From positions 310,001 to 374,000 of the forward strand of contig JAHDVF020000840.1 of assembly GCA_022606425.2 (NCBI GenBank): a DNA stretch of 64,000 nucleotides, written 5' to 3'. The notes under the pieces were generated by a model that saw nothing but the letters and a program-made list of their open reading frames with translations, ran no database searches and had not been told where the DNA came from. Positions 63,106 through 64,000 of this stretch are shown here, piece by piece (the stretch's first letter is position 1; the number at the start of each line of letters is the position of its first letter). The position numbers and the translations under genes are program-made. This DNA comes from Lepidostoma basale (Eukaryota > Arthropoda > Insecta > Trichoptera > Lepidostomatidae).

Positions 63106-63790
63106 AACTTCTCCTGTCCTCCACTTTAATCTACCAATCTGACACTCTTAACAATTTCGCCCCATCCCTCCCAACTTCATCTTCCCATCGCAGCCTTGGT
63201 CATCCAATTGGCCTTCTACCACCTGGATTCTACCACTACAGTATTATTTTTGGAGTTTGCGATGTGCCATCATCCTCTGCACGTGACCGATCCATCTCAG
63301 TCTATTCAGTCTGACCTGTGTGGAGAGACTGGAAGATTTGTGAATATTGAACAGCTCGTCATTATGCCGCACTCTCCAGCTTCTTCTTCTTCTTCTTCCT
63401 CAACCTATTCCCGTCCATTCCTGGACAAAGGCCTTCTCTATTGGCTTCCATGTCACTCTGTCCTGTGCAGACTGCATCCGGGTTATTCCGACGTGTCTGT
63501 TCAGATCATCCTTCCACCGTAGTTGCGGTCGCCCCGCACTTCTCTTCGTCGTCCACGGTCTACAAGTCAGCAGTCTTCTTGTCCACTGTTCATGTGAGCA
63601 TCTGGCTACGTGACCTGCCCATTGTCATTTTAGAGTCGCCACCCAGTGGATGACGTCAGTGACTTTTGTTTTTTCTCTCATCGTATCGTTTCTGACTCTA
63701 TCCCTTATAGGCTCTCCAGCTTCACCGTCGCTCAATCTGAATACCCCTATGCTTCGCAAAAGACACAGTGTGAACTAAATATTTCACCTT
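63100..63790 (-). mobile_element. LINE-L 3' end, split by LINE-K
   Basis: 63105-63380 matches the LINE-L C-terminus on the minus strand (AACTTCATCTTCCCATCGCA, GGCCTTCTACCACCTGGAT, CAGTCTATTCAGTCTGACCT, ATGCCGCACTCTCCAGC), and TTCACCGTCGCTCA continues it at 63721. The undisturbed copy reads CACTCTCCAGCCTTCACCGT at 37944-37963. Confidence 0.8.
63381..63711 (-). mobile_element. LINE-K insertion, 9-bp TSD
   Basis: (TTC)n tail then the LINE-K terminus on the minus strand (GGCCTTTGTCCAGGAATGGA; GRPQLRWKDDLNRHVG). CTCTCCAGC at 63372-63380 and 63712-63720. Sister of 21815-22265; 5'-truncated at RVRNDT. Confidence 0.88.
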
Positions 63791-64000
63791 CCTGCTTATC
63801 GGACCAACTACGCTCAGAGTGCGGCAGTATACCGGATATGCGACATGTACAATAAGTGCTTTAATTACATCGATGTGTTCCATCATAATGAAAGTGATTT
63901 TTAAAAAATGGTTGAAGCAACCCTTCGGGCGAATTGAAACTATGTTACTCTACTTTATCTTTTCTTTTTTTTTACATTTTTATGTTATATTTCATCTTTA
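63790..64000. other. No feature recognised
   Basis: End of the window: AT-rich with no repeat or gene I can support. Confidence 0.4.

Overview
The window looks like intergenic or intronic DNA of an insect, most likely a moth or butterfly. It is AT-rich and I recognise no host exon. The lepidopteran call is inference: it rests on the density of short RTE-type LINE ends, including the 3' end around 41645-41690 that reads GGAGGCCTATGTCCAGCAG, which from memory is common in lepidopteran genomes, plus a mariner, tRNA-derived SINEs and many fold-back repeats. Every protein-like segment of substance is transposon-derived and nearly all are broken.

Names used in this annotation (my own labels). LINE-A: RTE-clade LINE whose 3' end is CGGCGTGATGG followed by (TTAG)n; LINE-A' is a sister group ending in (TTG)n. 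LINE-B, C, D, I, J, K, L: other RTE-clade LINEs, most with (GAA)n tails. LINE-E: LINE with a C-terminal C2H2 finger. LINE-H: CR1/Jockey-like LINE. N1: non-autonomous retroposon that shares the last ~57 bp and the (TTAG)n tail of LINE-A. SINE-T: tRNA-derived SINE. SINE-5S: 5S rRNA-derived SINE. P1-P6: palindromic (fold-back) repeat families.

Layout. 0-3 kb: SINE-T, stacked LINE ends, a 5S-derived SINE, LINE-A and LINE-C. 3-11 kb: unique AT-rich DNA with a homeodomain-core cluster, fold-backs P5, P4, P1 and P3, LINE-A inserts and a full N1. 11-15 kb: the longest RTE reverse transcriptase (LINE-B) and a LINE-J remnant. 15-23 kb: mostly unique DNA with P3, P2 (with a 34-bp minisatellite), P1 and truncated N1. 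23-29 kb: a CpG-rich island with X-box and CRE-like sites, LINE-A, SINE-T copies and a LINE-H inside P1. 29-38 kb: unique DNA, LINE-E, N1, LINE-I, LINE-C. 38-43 kb: LINE-L, a LINE-A with a 5' inversion, and a LINE-A flanked by an 82-bp duplication. 44-45 kb: a mariner inside P1. 46-55 kb: P3/P6, a three-level nest (LINE-A > SINE-T > probable solo LTR), two opposed LINE-A copies and a perfect 95-bp-arm palindrome. 55-64 kb: more fold-backs and LINE ends, finishing with LINE-K inside LINE-L.

How the parts relate. Autonomous LINEs supply the reverse transcriptase; N1, and perhaps the 381-bp element at 49.8 kb, carry LINE-like 3' ends and may be mobilised by them. Target-site duplications (8-15 bp, one of 82 bp) mark over a dozen insertions, and several fall between the arms of fold-back repeats. 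The best candidates for something undescribed are the LINE-A/N1 tail partnership, the recurrent CTGATGA-hairpin-GAAAC motif in the fold-back families, the 5S-derived SINE and the 82-bp duplication.
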